Shown here: positions 44,244-53,537 of the stretch, one piece after another
How the letters are laid out: each line of letters starts with the position of its first letter
How positions within the stretch are numbered: position 1 is the first letter of the stretch
NCBI RefSeq assembly: GCF_003333265.1
Contig: NZ_QOLB01000155.1
Coordinates: 1 to 55,069, forward strand
Direction: 5' to 3'
DNA from: Candidatus Halocynthiibacter alkanivorans
Lineage (GTDB): Bacteria > Pseudomonadota > Alphaproteobacteria > Rhodobacterales > Rhodobacteraceae
Length of the DNA: 55,069 nt
The notes under the pieces: generated by a model
What the model was told of the DNA's origin: nothing
Databases searched by the model: none
What the model saw: only the letters and a program-made list of their open reading frames with translations
Program-made: the position numbers and the translations under genes

Positions 44244-45140
44244 TTACTCAGAAATTGAAAACATCGCATCCACCGAAAGTTCAGGCCGGGCGGCGGCTCG
44301 TTTTTTACCAACCAGATCAATCAGATGTGCAAAGCAATTGCGCTCTGCGATCGGCCACATCCTGGCATCAATATCGGCATAGACCCGCGCGGTCAGCACA
44401 GCGAGACTTTGTTCATCTGCCTGCGTAAGCGCCAGCAGAACATCATCTTCACGTTTGCGCCGGTGAGCGATCAGCCAGTCCAGCCGTGCCGCCGGGTCAT
44501 GGATCGGCGCGCCATGGGCCGGGTAGTGAATGCGGGCGTCAACCGCGGCCAGGCGGGCACAGGAGCCCATAAAATCGCTCAGATCACCATCGGGCGGCGA
44601 TACCAGCGAGCTGGCCCAGCCCATCACCAGATCTCCGGTAAACACCGCGTCCCCCCATTCAAAACACAGGTGATTGCCGAAATGGCCTGGTGTCCACATC
44701 GCCCGCAGGCTCCAGTCGCCATGGCTGATCTCTTCTCCGTCAGCCAACAGCACGTCAGGGGCAAAATCGTGATCAACCCCTTCGCCGCCACCGGTGAGCC
44801 CCTGGTCCGCCAGCTGCTGCATCGCCTCAGACTTGCCCGCCAGACTGTCACCAAAGGCCAGAACCGGCGCGCCGGTGGCTTCGGACAAGGCGCGCGCCAG
44901 CGGCGAGTGATCGAGATGGGAATGGGTAATAAAAATATGGCTGATACGCTCGCCCGGAGCCAGCGCTTCCAGAATGCGCGCCTGATGTTCTGGCAGTGCC
45001 GGGCCGGGGTCGATCACCGCGACCTCACCTTGCCCGACCAGAAACGTATTGGTGCCCCAATGTGTCATCGGCGAGGCATTGGGTGCCAGAACGCAGCGCA
45101 GCCCCTGTTGCGGCGTGCTGATTACCTGCGTGCCATCCAT
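44244..45140 (-). CDS. Metallo-beta-lactamase-fold hydrolase (LACTB2-like)
   Basis: A 298-residue MBL-fold protein. Metal ligands H73, H75, D77 and H78 lie in ITHSHLDHS, followed by MWTPGHFGNHLC and FTGDLVMGW with further ligands. A C-terminal winged-helix-like region (about 215-290: DWLIAHRRKREDDVLLAL) resembles LACTB2-type hydrolases, some of which cut RNA. Despite the fold name, beta-lactamase activity is not implied. It is divergent from the histidine kinase across a 45-bp gap that must contain or overlap both promoters. Confidence 0.9.
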   Translation of the reverse strand: MDGTQVISTPQQGLRCVLAPNASPMTHWGTNTFLVGQGEVAVIDPGPALPEHQARILEALAPGERISHIFITHSHLDHSPLARALSEATGAPVLAFGDSLAGKSEAMQQLADQGLTGGGEGVDHDFAPDVLLADGEEISHGDWSLRAMWTPGHFGNHLCFEWGDAVFTGDLVMGWASSLVSPPDGDLSDFMGSCARLAAVDARIHYPAHGAPIHDPAARLDWLIAHRRKREDDVLLALTQADEQSLAVLTARVYADIDARMWPIAERNCFAHLIDLVGKKRAAARPELSVDAMFSISE

Positions 45141-45185
45141 CTTTCACCCTTTCCAAATCGTCCCTCTGCGCGGTAGTCCTAACAG

Positions 45186-46505
45186 ATGTTCTTTGCCTGG
45201 CTCAAACGCTATATGCCCCGTGGTCTTTATGGCCGTGCCGTTCTTATTCTGCTGATGCCGATCATCATGTTGCAACTGGTGGTCTCGGTGGTGTTTGTTC
45301 AACGCCATTTTGAACGTGTCACCGTGCAGATGACCAATGATATCGAACTGGAACTGGCCGCCTTGCTAAGCCAGGTGGGGGCGGCGAGTGATATTGATGC
45401 TGCGGCAATCGCTGCCAGCCGGTATGGCGTGCCGCTGGAACTCAGTACGAAATTTATCTCGACACCGGAACAAACTGACAATTTGTATCGTTGGTATGAT
45501 TTTTCCGGCCGGGTGGTGATCGGCGTTCTGCGCGCCCGGTTTCCCAACCTGCGCCAGATTGATCTGGCCTCGGACGAAGGCCGGGTGCAGCTGCGCTTTA
45601 TCACCCGCTACGGCCCGTTTCAGGTTGATTTTCGCCGCGACCGGGTGTCGGCCAGAAACCCGCATCAGTTTCTGGTGCTGATGGCGGTGACCGGGGCGCT
45701 GATGGCAGCGATTTCCATCATTTTCCTGCGCAATCAGCTGCGCCCGATCCGCCGTCTTGCCCGGGCTGCAGAGGATTTCGGCAAGGGGCGCAGCGTGTCG
45801 TATAAACCACTTGGCGCCACCGAAGTGCGGGCGGCTGGCATGGCCTTTCTCGACATGCGGGGCCGTATTGAGCGCCAGATCGAACAGCGCACCATGATGC
45901 TGTCCGGTGTCAGCCATGATTTGCGTACGCCCCTTACCCGGTTGAAACTGCATTTGTCGATGATGGATGACTGCGATGATACCCGGGATATGTCGCGTGA
46001 TATCAATGATATGGAGCGGCTTCTTGATGAATTCCTGTCCTTCGCCAAGGGCGAATCCCTGGACAATCCGCAAATAACCGACCCGGCAGGGCTTGTGCAG
46101 GATCTGGTTTCACGCCTGGCCATGAGCGGCGAGGTGTTCGTGGGGAAGTGCAGCGGCGAAGGTACGCTGTCATTGCGGCCCCTGGCGGTGGGGCGGGCGC
46201 TTGAAAACCTGATCGGCAATGCGCTGCGCCACGGCAGTTGCGCCAGGCTGAGCTATATGATGAGCGACCGTGCGCTGGTATTTTCTGTGGAAGATGACGG
46301 CCCCGGCATACCGGCAGAAAAGCGCGATGAAGCGCTGAAACCGTTTGCCCGCCTGGATCAGGCCCGCAATCAGAACGATGGCGGTGGTGTGGGGCTGGGA
46401 CTGTCGATTGCCAATGATATTGCCCGCGGGCACGGCGGCTCACTCCGCCTTGGCTCAAGCGCTTCTCTTGGTGGGCTGCGGGTAGATCTGATACTTGCGC
46501 GTTGA
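45186..46505 (+). CDS. EnvZ-like sensor histidine kinase without an adjacent regulator
   Basis: Membrane histidine kinase of 439 residues. Two membrane helices (about 17-37 and 160-180) flank a ~120-residue periplasmic sensor, then a HAMP linker, the phosphoacceptor H244 in GVSHDLRTPLTRLKL, N-box ENLIGNALRHG, G1 EDDGPGIP and G2 GGGVGLGLSIANDIARG. The arrangement matches the EnvZ branch. EnvZ-type kinases normally follow an OmpR-type regulator, but here the upstream gene is the divergent MBL hydrolase and no regulator lies downstream. Its partner is therefore encoded elsewhere. Confidence 0.92.
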   Translation: MFFAWLKRYMPRGLYGRAVLILLMPIIMLQLVVSVVFVQRHFERVTVQMTNDIELELAALLSQVGAASDIDAAAIAASRYGVPLELSTKFISTPEQTDNLYRWYDFSGRVVIGVLRARFPNLRQIDLASDEGRVQLRFITRYGPFQVDFRRDRVSARNPHQFLVLMAVTGALMAAISIIFLRNQLRPIRRLARAAEDFGKGRSVSYKPLGATEVRAAGMAFLDMRGRIERQIEQRTMMLSGVSHDLRTPLTRLKLHLSMMDDCDDTRDMSRDINDMERLLDEFLSFAKGESLDNPQITDPAGLVQDLVSRLAMSGEVFVGKCSGEGTLSLRPLAVGRALENLIGNALRHGSCARLSYMMSDRALVFSVEDDGPGIPAEKRDEALKPFARLDQARNQNDGGGVGLGLSIANDIARGHGGSLRLGSSASLGGLRVDLILAR

Positions 46506-46848
46506 GTTGCAACAATGTTAACGCCGCTTAACCAGACGTTAATTTCTCCGCCAAAACAACTGAATGTTAATCCTGCATTTATCTTTGCCTCAGATAAATA
46601 CGGGAGTTCAGTGGGAGGCAAGTGGGACAGTGAAAGCGATTTTGGCAGCAGCAGGTGTAATTTTTGTATTGTCCGGTGCCAGTGCCGTGCGCAGTGATTC
46701 CGGCAAGGCCTCGCCGGAAAATGTGCCGGCCATCTCCGCGTATCCGGACGCGGTTACGCGATAAGATATACGCGCTCTGACGGGGATCCGGCAGCGCAAC
46801 ATGAATTCTGAAAAACGCAGTCGCGGTGGTGCTGCAATGATCGCCCCT
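46506..46848. other. Intergenic region after the kinase
   Basis: About 340 bp. It contains repeated GTTAA steps just after the kinase stop, one possible small secreted peptide (46630-46764), and no other supportable feature. Confidence 0.5.
46630..46764 (+). CDS. Possible small secreted peptide, 44 residues
   Basis: A GTG-start frame encodes KAILAAAGVIFVLSGASAVR after the start, a compact signal-peptide-like segment with an A-x-A site, then SDSGKASPENVPAISAYPDA. GGGAGG lies 11 bases before the GTG, longer than ideal. I do not recognise the sequence. The signal-like N-terminus makes it better than a random frame, but no more can be said. Confidence 0.35.
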   Translation: MKAILAAAGVIFVLSGASAVRSDSGKASPENVPAISAYPDAVTR

Positions 46849-47370
46849 TCAGCCAAAAACGGCGGCGGACAAGTCGAAGGATGCGACCCTGCGCCAGTCC
46901 TTTACCGGGATGTCGCGCGAAGACCGTACAATCTCTATTCGTTCAGCTTGCAGCGGCCCGCCAATGAATTCCTGCGACACCGTATCCGCCAGCGCCAGCG
47001 TGGCCAGTGCGTCACCACCATAAGCAAGACTGATATGTGCGGGGTCAATGCGGTTGGAATCGTCCAGCAACCGCTCCGCCAGTTCACTGCGGGCGTGTTG
47101 CAATACGGCGGGCAGGGTGGCGTTCAGGTAAAGCGCCATGAAATAGCTGTCGCCACGGCCCAGAGACGTAATCGTCACACCGCCGGCACCCAGGGACGCG
47201 CAAATCTCTTCACAGGCGCGGCTGATATCTTCCAGCGGGCGGTCAATCTCTCCGACCAACGTAATATGGGGTGCAAAAACGGGCGCTCCCGTCGCCTGTG
47301 CCAGGCAGGACACTGCTTGTTGCAGCCGCTTCTGGTCCGCGGCAGAAAATGTGAGCCAGAGTGAGTACAT
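46849..47370 (-). CDS. 2H phosphoesterase (cyclic phosphodiesterase-like)
   Basis: A 173-residue member of the 2H superfamily, which hydrolyses 2',3'-cyclic phosphates or ligates 2'-5' RNA ends. The two signature motifs are H35-x-T37 in FAPHITLVGEID and H112-x-S114 in DPAHISLAYGG, with the right spacing for one active site. The N-terminal MYSLWLTFSAADQKRLQQAV resembles the plant/yeast cyclic phosphodiesterase branch. Substrate and pathway are unknown. It is a lone minus-strand gene, divergent from the iol operon. Confidence 0.87.
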   Translation of the reverse strand: MYSLWLTFSAADQKRLQQAVSCLAQATGAPVFAPHITLVGEIDRPLEDISRACEEICASLGAGGVTITSLGRGDSYFMALYLNATLPAVLQHARSELAERLLDDSNRIDPAHISLAYGGDALATLALADTVSQEFIGGPLQAERIEIVRSSRDIPVKDWRRVASFDLSAAVFG

Positions 47371-47678
47371 GCCTGTTCTTTCTGAAATGAAGCGCTGGCG
47401 AAGCAGCCGCGTGATCGGGTTCCGGATCTACATATCTTCATTTTGTTGCTGCTGCCAAGCTCCTAGTCGCTGGAAGCCGCCTGGCGCTGAAACGACGTGG
47501 ATACCCGCGCTTATCATTCATAATCTGCGATTATCCGCGAATTTTCACACCATTTGAAATTAGCGCTTGCGTATTTTTGCAACCGGTTGCATTTCTGTTG
47601 TCAAAGCGGCAGCTGCCTCAGCTCAAGAACAGGATCACGGGGGGACCACCCCGGGCTTCTCAAGTAAAGGACTACATT
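47371..47678. other. Upstream region of the iol operon
   Basis: About 308 bp, AT-rich between 47515 and 47580, without a gene. It contains the LacI-type palindrome at 47578-47591. The operon start signal AAAGGA lies eight bases before iolG. Confidence 0.6.
47578..47591. promoter_or_regulatory. LacI-type operator upstream of iolG
   Basis: TGCAACCGGTTGCA is a perfect 14-bp palindrome with a central CG, the form bound by LacI/GalR-family repressors. It lies 88 bp before iolG in an AT-rich setting. No LacI-family gene is in the window, so the repressor is encoded elsewhere. Confidence 0.65.
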
Positions 47679-48677
47679 ATGACTCGTATCGGACTTCTCG
47701 GCGCAGGCCGCATCGGACGTGTTCACGCCAAAGCCATCGCCGGTCAGAGCAACGCGACGCTGGTTGCAGTTGCCGACGCGTTTGAAGCTGCCGCCAATGA
47801 GGTTGCCGGCGAATATGGCTGCGACGTGCGTACGGTGGATGCGATCCTGGCAGCGGATGATATTGATGCGGTGGTGATCTGCACCCCGACCAATACCCAT
47901 GCCGATCTGATCGAAAAATTCGCCCGTGCCGGCAAAGCGATCTTTTGCGAGAAGCCGATCGATCTGGACCTGAAGCGGGTGCGCGAATGTCTTGCTGTGG
48001 TTGAAGACTGCGGCGCCACTTTGATGCTTGGTTTCAACCGTCGTTTTGACCCGCATTTCGCGGCCGTCAAAGACGCAATTGCTACCGGCAAGATTGGCAA
48101 AGTGGAACAGGTCAATATCACCTCGCGTGATCCCGGTCTGCCACCACTGGACTATATCGATGTCTCCGGCGGTATTTTTCGCGACATGACGATCCACGAT
48201 TTCGACATGGCACGTTTCCTGCTTGGCGACGAGATCGCAACGGTGCAGGCTTCGGCCTCCTGCCTGGTTGATGCCAAAGTCGCGGAACACAATGATTTTG
48301 ACACGGCCTCGGTCATCCTAACCACCGGCTCGGGCCGCCAGTGCGTAATTTCCAACTCCCGCCGCGCCACTTATGGCTATGACCAGCGCATCGAGGTGCA
48401 TGGCTCTGACGGCATGATCGCGGCAGAAAATCAGCGCCCGGTGTCGATCGAGATCGCCAATGGTGACGGGTTTACCCGGCCGCCGCTGCATGATTTCTTC
48501 ATGACCCGTTACACCGAAGCCTATGCCGCAGAAATCGCTGCATTTGTTGCCGCAATCAATGACGGCACCGCAGCGACCCCATCGGGAAAAGACGGTGAAG
48601 CCGCGCTGGCGCTGGCGGAAGCGGCGCTGAAATCTGTGGCTGAGGGCCGCGCCGTCAGCCTGACGGAACTGGTCTGA
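47679..48677 (+). CDS. iolG: Inositol 2-dehydrogenase
   Basis: NAD-dependent oxidation of myo-inositol to 2-keto-myo-inositol, the first step of inositol breakdown. The ATG at 47679 follows AAAGGA; the 34 upstream codons of the frame are rejected. Rossmann motif RIGLLGAGRIGRVHAKAIAG, then FCEKPIDLDLKRV with the catalytic Lys of the Gfo/Idh/MocA family, and the C-terminal beta-sheet domain with GGIFRDMTIHDFDMARFLLG carrying the Asp-His pair. The 332 residues are typical. First gene of the iol operon, 19 bp before iolC. Confidence 0.95.
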   Translation: MTRIGLLGAGRIGRVHAKAIAGQSNATLVAVADAFEAAANEVAGEYGCDVRTVDAILAADDIDAVVICTPTNTHADLIEKFARAGKAIFCEKPIDLDLKRVRECLAVVEDCGATLMLGFNRRFDPHFAAVKDAIATGKIGKVEQVNITSRDPGLPPLDYIDVSGGIFRDMTIHDFDMARFLLGDEIATVQASASCLVDAKVAEHNDFDTASVILTTGSGRQCVISNSRRATYGYDQRIEVHGSDGMIAAENQRPVSIEIANGDGFTRPPLHDFFMTRYTEAYAAEIAAFVAAINDGTAATPSGKDGEAALALAEAALKSVAEGRAVSLTELV

Positions 48678-48696
48678 GCACGGGGGAGACATCAAA

Positions 48697-50607
48697 ATGA
48701 AAACGCTTGATCTGATCACCATTGGCCGCTCTTCTGTCGATCTTTACGGCGCCCAGGTGGGCGGCCGTCTTGAAGACATGGGCTCGTTCAACAAATACCT
48801 CGGTGGTTCTCCCACCAATATCGCCGCCGGCACCGCCCGTCTGGGGCTGAAATCCGCGCTGATCACCCGGGTCGGCGATGAACATATGGGCCGGTTTGTG
48901 CGCGAACAGTTGCAGCGCGAAGGTGTCGATGTGACTGCGGTCACCACCGACCCGGAACGGCTGACAGCGCTGGTTATCCTGGGCATTCGCGACGAGAACC
49001 AGTTCCCACTGGTCTTTTATCGCGAAAACTGCGCCGATATGGCGATTACCGAAGACGATATCGATGCGGATTTCATCGCTTCGGCGCGCTGCGTCTGTGC
49101 GACTGGCACCCATCTCAGCCATCCCAAGGTCGAGGCCGCGACGCTGAAAGCGCTGAAGCTGGCCAAAGCCTCCGGCGCGCTGACCGCTCTTGATATTGAT
49201 TACCGGCCCAATCTCTGGGGAGTTGCCGGTCACGGCGAAGGTGAAAGCCGCTTTGTTGAAAGCCAGGCGGTTACCGACAAACTTATGTCCACGCTGCACC
49301 TGTTTGACCTGATCGTCGGCACAGAAGAAGAATTCCACATCGCCGGCGGCTCCACCGATACAATGGAAGCGCTGCGCGCCGTGCGTGCTGTCTCTGGTGC
49401 AACGCTGGTCTGTAAACGCGGTGCGCTTGGCGCTGTTGCGTTCAGCGGTGATATCCCCGCCAGTTTAGATGACGGTCTCACCGGTGAAGGGTTCGCGATT
49501 GAAGTCTTTAATGTGCTCGGCGCCGGTGACGGTTTCATGTCTGGTCTGCTCAAGGGCTGGCTGACTGGGGAAGATTGGTCGACAGCGCTGAAATTCGCCA
49601 ATGCCTGCGGCGCATTTGCCGTCAGCCGCCACGGCTGTACCCCGGCATACCCATCGATTGATGAACTTGATTTTTTCCTCGAACGTGGCGTGAAAAATCC
49701 CGCGTTGCGTAAGGACAAAGAGCTGGAACAGGTGCATTGGGCGACCAACCGCAAAGGTGACTGGTCCACAATGCGGGTGCTTGCGTTTGATCACCGGCTT
49801 CAGTTTGAAGAGATGGATGGCGCCACCGAAGCCAAAATCGGTGCGTTCAAAAACCTCTGTCTTGATGCGCTTGGAGAGGTTGCCCAGGGCCAGCCCGGAT
49901 ATGGTCTGCTCTGTGATTCCCGCCTCGGCCGGGGCGCGCTGTACAAAGCCGCAGGGCAGGGGCTGTGGATCGGGCATCCAGTGGAATGGCCCGGCTCGCG
50001 CCCGCTGACACTGGAACCTGAAATTGGTCCCGATTTTGGGGGCCTTTCCGAATGGCCGCGTGCACACGTGGTCAAAGTGCTGTGTTTCTATCATCCTGAT
50101 GATACGGACGAGATGAAAGCAGAGCAGGAAGACACCGTTGTGCGCCTGTACCACAGCTGCCGCCGTAACAATCTGGAAATGCTGCTCGAAGTGATCCCGT
50201 CCAAGGTTGCGCCGACCAATGATGCCACCACACCGGACATTATCCAGCGTTTCTACGATCTTGGCGTCTATCCTGACTGGTGGAAACTGGAGCCGTTCAA
50301 AACCGAGGCGGCCTGGGCCGGTGCGGTGGATGCCATCACCCGCAACGATACCAACACCCGCGGTATCGTGGTACTGGGGCTTGATGCACCGGCTGCTGAA
50401 CTCGAGGCCTCCTTTGCGCTGGCCGCAAAATTTGACCTCGTCAAAGGGTTTGCCGTCGGACGCACCATTTTTGGTGACGCGGCGCGTGCCTGGATGACCG
50501 GGGCCATCACCAATGAAGAAGCCATCGATCAGATGGCTGGCAAATTTGAAAAACTCTGCAATGCCTGGGACACCGCCCGCGCTGCAGTTCAGGGAGAAGA
50601 CGCATGA
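48697..50607 (+). CDS. iolC: 5-dehydro-2-deoxygluconokinase fused to a DUF2090 aldolase-like domain
   Basis: A 636-residue fusion. Residues 1-320 are a pfkB-family sugar kinase that phosphorylates 5-dehydro-2-deoxy-D-gluconate: GRSSVDLYGAQVGG at the start and the anion-hole/catalytic NVLGAGDGFMSGLLKG near residue 275. Residues 330-636 are DUF2090, annotated in such fusions as the following 6-phospho aldolase step (IolJ-like), with VLAFDHRLQFEEMDG and LLEVIPSKVAPTNDATTPDI. A single polypeptide would thus phosphorylate and cleave the substrate to DHAP and malonate semialdehyde. The aldolase role is from family annotation. It overlaps iolD by four bases (ATGA). Confidence 0.92.
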   Translation: MKTLDLITIGRSSVDLYGAQVGGRLEDMGSFNKYLGGSPTNIAAGTARLGLKSALITRVGDEHMGRFVREQLQREGVDVTAVTTDPERLTALVILGIRDENQFPLVFYRENCADMAITEDDIDADFIASARCVCATGTHLSHPKVEAATLKALKLAKASGALTALDIDYRPNLWGVAGHGEGESRFVESQAVTDKLMSTLHLFDLIVGTEEEFHIAGGSTDTMEALRAVRAVSGATLVCKRGALGAVAFSGDIPASLDDGLTGEGFAIEVFNVLGAGDGFMSGLLKGWLTGEDWSTALKFANACGAFAVSRHGCTPAYPSIDELDFFLERGVKNPALRKDKELEQVHWATNRKGDWSTMRVLAFDHRLQFEEMDGATEAKIGAFKNLCLDALGEVAQGQPGYGLLCDSRLGRGALYKAAGQGLWIGHPVEWPGSRPLTLEPEIGPDFGGLSEWPRAHVVKVLCFYHPDDTDEMKAEQEDTVVRLYHSCRRNNLEMLLEVIPSKVAPTNDATTPDIIQRFYDLGVYPDWWKLEPFKTEAAWAGAVDAITRNDTNTRGIVVLGLDAPAAELEASFALAAKFDLVKGFAVGRTIFGDAARAWMTGAITNEEAIDQMAGKFEKLCNAWDTARAAVQGEDA

Positions 50608-52430
50608 AAACAATCCGTCTGACCGCCGCACAGGCGCTTGTCCGCTATCTCGAAAACCAGTTCAATGACGATGGCGACCGTATCATCGAAGGTGTCTGGG
50701 CCATTTTTGGCCACGGCAATGTCGCAGGCCTTGGCGAGGCGCTGTACCACGTCAAAGACAACCTGCCCACATATCGCGGCCATAATGAACAAACCATGGC
50801 TCATGCGGCGATTGCCTATGCCAAACAATCCGGGCGCAAACGGACGATGGCGGTGACGTCCTCAATCGGGCCAGGTGGCACCAATATGGTCACCGCCGCA
50901 GCGCTGGCGCATGTGAACCGGCTGCCGGTTCTGCTGATCCCGGGCGACGTCTTTGCCAGCCGGGGTCCGGATCCCGTGCTGCAGCAGATTGAAGACTTCA
51001 ACGACGGCACCGTGACCGCCAATGACTGTTTCAAACCGGTCAGCCGCTATTTTGACCGCATCACCCGCCCTGAACAACTGATCACCGCTTTGCCGCGGGC
51101 GTTCCGCGCCATGACGGATCCGGCGGACTGCGGCCCGGCGACACTGGCGTTCTGCCAGGACGTGCAGGCCCAGGCCTGGGATTATCCCGCGTCGATGTTT
51201 GAGCCCAAAACCTGGTCCAGCCGCCGCCCGGAACCCGACCAGGGTGAACTGGCGCGTGCAGTGGCTCTGATCAATGCCGCGAAAAATCCGGTGATCGTTG
51301 CCGGTGGTGGCGTGCATTTCTCTGCGGCCTGTGACGCGCTGCGTGACTTTGCACAAAAACATAACGTGCCGGTGGTGGAAACCCAGGCTGGCAAATCGGT
51401 ATTGAAATGGAACCACCCGATGGCCTTTGGCCCGGTCGGTGTCACCGGCTCTGACAGCGCCAACGCGGTCTGCGGTGATGCGGATCTGGTCATTGGTGTC
51501 GGCACCCGGTTCCAGGATTTCACCACCGGGTCCTGGTCGCTGTTCAAGAACCCCGAGCGCAAACTGCTGGCGCTGAACATTCAGCCCTGGGACGCCATGA
51601 AACATGATGCGGTGTCGCTGGTGGCTGATGCCCGTGTTGGCCTGGAAAAACTGTCATCCGGTCTTGGTGATTACCGCGCTGAAGACTCCGCGCCCAATCT
51701 GCAGGCCGACTGGTACGCTGAGGTGGACGCGGTCACTGCCGCGCCCAATGACGCCTCGCACCTGCCCACAGACATGCAGGTCATCGGCGCAGTTCAGCGG
51801 GCCGCCAATGAGGACACCGTGGTGATGTCTGCCGCCGGCACCATGCCGGGCGAACTGCACAAGCTGTGGAAGTCCTACAACCCCGGCGCCTATCACATGG
51901 AATACGGTTTTTCCTGCATGGGCTATGAGATTGCCGGCGCCATGGGCATCAAAATGGCGCAGCCCGGGCGCGAGGTGATCTGTTTCACCGGCGACGGCAC
52001 CTATATGATGGCCAATTCAGAACTGGCGACCGCTGTGATGATGGGGATCGATTTTACTCTGATCGTCACCGACAACCGCGGCTATGGCTGTATCAACCGG
52101 CTGCAGATGGGCACCGGCGGCGCTGAGTTCAACAACATGCTGGACCACAGCCACCACGTGAATGCCTCAGCCATCGATTTTGTGAAACACACCGAATCGA
52201 TGGGGGCAAAGTCGCGCAAGGTCGCCTCAGTCGCCGAGCTGGAACAGGCGCTTTCCGAGCGTACTGGCAAAGGCGTCGAAGTCATCGTTGTTGACACCGA
52301 CCCGTACCCGTCCACCGAGGCCGGCGGCTCCTGGTGGGAAGTCGCGGTGCCAGAAGTGTCTGAGCGCAAAGAAGTAAGAGAAGCCCACGACAAATACGTC
52401 GTGGCCCGGAATGAACGGAATACCCAATGA
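50604..52430 (+). CDS. iolD: 3D-(3,5/4)-trihydroxycyclohexane-1,2-dione hydrolase
   Basis: ThDP-dependent ring-opening enzyme of inositol catabolism producing 5-deoxy-glucuronate. At 608 residues it has the three-domain ThDP fold: the N-terminal domain with [20 protein letters not shown] (activating Glu), a central domain, and the C-terminal cofactor motif [19 protein letters not shown] followed by TDN. The upstream overlap with iolC and downstream overlap with iolE are both ATGA, so translation is coupled along the operon. Confidence 0.95.
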   Translation: MKTIRLTAAQALVRYLENQFNDDGDRIIEGVWAIFGHGNVAGLGEALYHVKDNLPTYRGHNEQTMAHAAIAYAKQSGRKRTMAVTSSIGPGGTNMVTAAALAHVNRLPVLLIPGDVFASRGPDPVLQQIEDFNDGTVTANDCFKPVSRYFDRITRPEQLITALPRAFRAMTDPADCGPATLAFCQDVQAQAWDYPASMFEPKTWSSRRPEPDQGELARAVALINAAKNPVIVAGGGVHFSAACDALRDFAQKHNVPVVETQAGKSVLKWNHPMAFGPVGVTGSDSANAVCGDADLVIGVGTRFQDFTTGSWSLFKNPERKLLALNIQPWDAMKHDAVSLVADARVGLEKLSSGLGDYRAEDSAPNLQADWYAEVDAVTAAPNDASHLPTDMQVIGAVQRAANEDTVVMSAAGTMPGELHKLWKSYNPGAYHMEYGFSCMGYEIAGAMGIKMAQPGREVICFTGDGTYMMANSELATAVMMGIDFTLIVTDNRGYGCINRLQMGTGGAEFNNMLDHSHHVNASAIDFVKHTESMGAKSRKVASVAELEQALSERTGKGVEVIVVDTDPYPSTEAGGSWWEVAVPEVSERKEVREAHDKYVVARNERNTQ

Positions 52431-53320
52431 TCCTGTTTGGCACCAATCCCATTGCCTGGTCCAATGATGACGACCAGAGCCTCGGCGCCCATATCACGCT
52501 GGAGCAATGCCTGTCTGAAACCGCTGAAATCGGTTTTGACGGAATTGAAAAGGGCCATAAAATGCCTACCACCGGGGACGCGCTCAGCGCTGTGCTCAAA
52601 CCCCACGGGTTGAAGTTCATCTCCGGCTGGCATTCCCTCAACCTGCTGACCCATTCGGTTGAGGATGAAAAACAGGCGATCCAGCCCCATCTGGACCTGC
52701 TGAAATCACAGGGCTGTAAAGTTTGCATCACCTGTGAGACCTCCAACGCCATCCACGGCGCGGACGACACAGCGGTGAACGAAAAGCCCAACCTGGCAGC
52801 GGACGCGTGGGAAAAGTTCGGCGCCGATGTCGAAGCGATTGCCGAATATTGTGCCGATCAGGGCATCACCCTGGTCTATCACCACCACATGGGCACCGTG
52901 GTCGAAACACCTGCGGAAATCGACCGTTTCATGGAGGTCACCGGCCCGGCCACAAAGCTGTTGTTTGACACCGGGCACTGCCTGTTTGGCGGTGGCGACC
53001 CAGCAGAGGTCGGCGCCCGCCACATGGCACGTACCGCCCATCTGCATGCAAAAAACGTACGCCCTGACGTGATGAAGCAGGTGCGCGACGAAGGTCTCTC
53101 CTTCCTGGAAGGTGTGCGCCGTGGTGTCTTTACCGTGCCAGGGGATGCGGAAGGCGCCGTGGATTTCCTGCCGGTGCTGAAAGTGGCAGCGGAGCATGGG
53201 TATCAGGGCTGGCTGGTGATTGAGGCCGAACAGGACCCCGACGTTCGCAACCCGTTTGAATATCAGTCTATGGGCCTGAAAGCACTGAAAGCCTTTGCCT
53301 CTGACGCTGGCCTGAGCTGA
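52427..53320 (+). CDS. iolE: Myo-inosose-2 dehydratase
   Basis: Dehydrates 2-keto-myo-inositol, the step between IolG and IolD. The 297-residue protein is a xylose-isomerase-like TIM barrel: [20 protein letters not shown] at the start, [29 protein letters not shown] and [15 protein letters not shown], with metal-binding Glu, Asp and His residues on successive strands, and a last strand [14 protein letters not shown]. It overlaps iolD by four bases and is followed after four bases by a small membrane protein gene. Confidence 0.95.
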   Translation: MILFGTNPIAWSNDDDQSLGAHITLEQCLSETAEIGFDGIEKGHKMPTTGDALSAVLKPHGLKFISGWHSLNLLTHSVEDEKQAIQPHLDLLKSQGCKVCITCETSNAIHGADDTAVNEKPNLAADAWEKFGADVEAIAEYCADQGITLVYHHHMGTVVETPAEIDRFMEVTGPATKLLFDTGHCLFGGGDPAEVGARHMARTAHLHAKNVRPDVMKQVRDEGLSFLEGVRRGVFTVPGDAEGAVDFLPVLKVAAEHGYQGWLVIEAEQDPDVRNPFEYQSMGLKALKAFASDAGLS

Positions 53321-53324
53321 GCCA

Positions 53325-53537
53325 ATGGCGCTTATTGACCTCGATCACCCCTGGTTCAAGCGTCGCTGGCTGCGGCTGACCGTCACCTTTGTGGCCCTGG
53401 GCTGGGGGATATTCGAGTTTCTGACCGGCGAGATCTTCTGGTCAATCCTGTTCCTGGCCATGGCCGCCTGGTGCGCCACTAAATTCTTCTTTCTGCCGCG
53501 GCAGGAAGACCCATCCGAAAGGGATGATGATGCCTGA
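53325..53537 (+). CDS. Small two-helix membrane protein inside the iol operon (DUF3329-like)
   Basis: A 70-residue protein with two hydrophobic segments (about 17-33 and 38-53), beginning MALIDLDHPWFKRRWLRLTV and continuing LGWGIFEFLTGEIFWSILF. The DHPWF...W..FE...G..FW.ILF pattern recalls DUF3329 membrane proteins of Rhodobacteraceae; I am not certain of that assignment. The acidic tail EDPSERDDDA overlaps the first codons of iolB. It is tightly packed between iolE (4 bp) and iolB (overlap), so it is expressed with inositol catabolism, but no role is known. Confidence 0.75.
   Translation: MALIDLDHPWFKRRWLRLTVTFVALGWGIFEFLTGEIFWSILFLAMAAWCATKFFFLPRQEDPSERDDDA

Noticed and set aside
44244-45140. 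True beta-lactamase resistance gene
   Set aside because: The MBL fold is shared by many hydrolases; the C-terminal winged-helix region and context point to a LACTB2-like enzyme.
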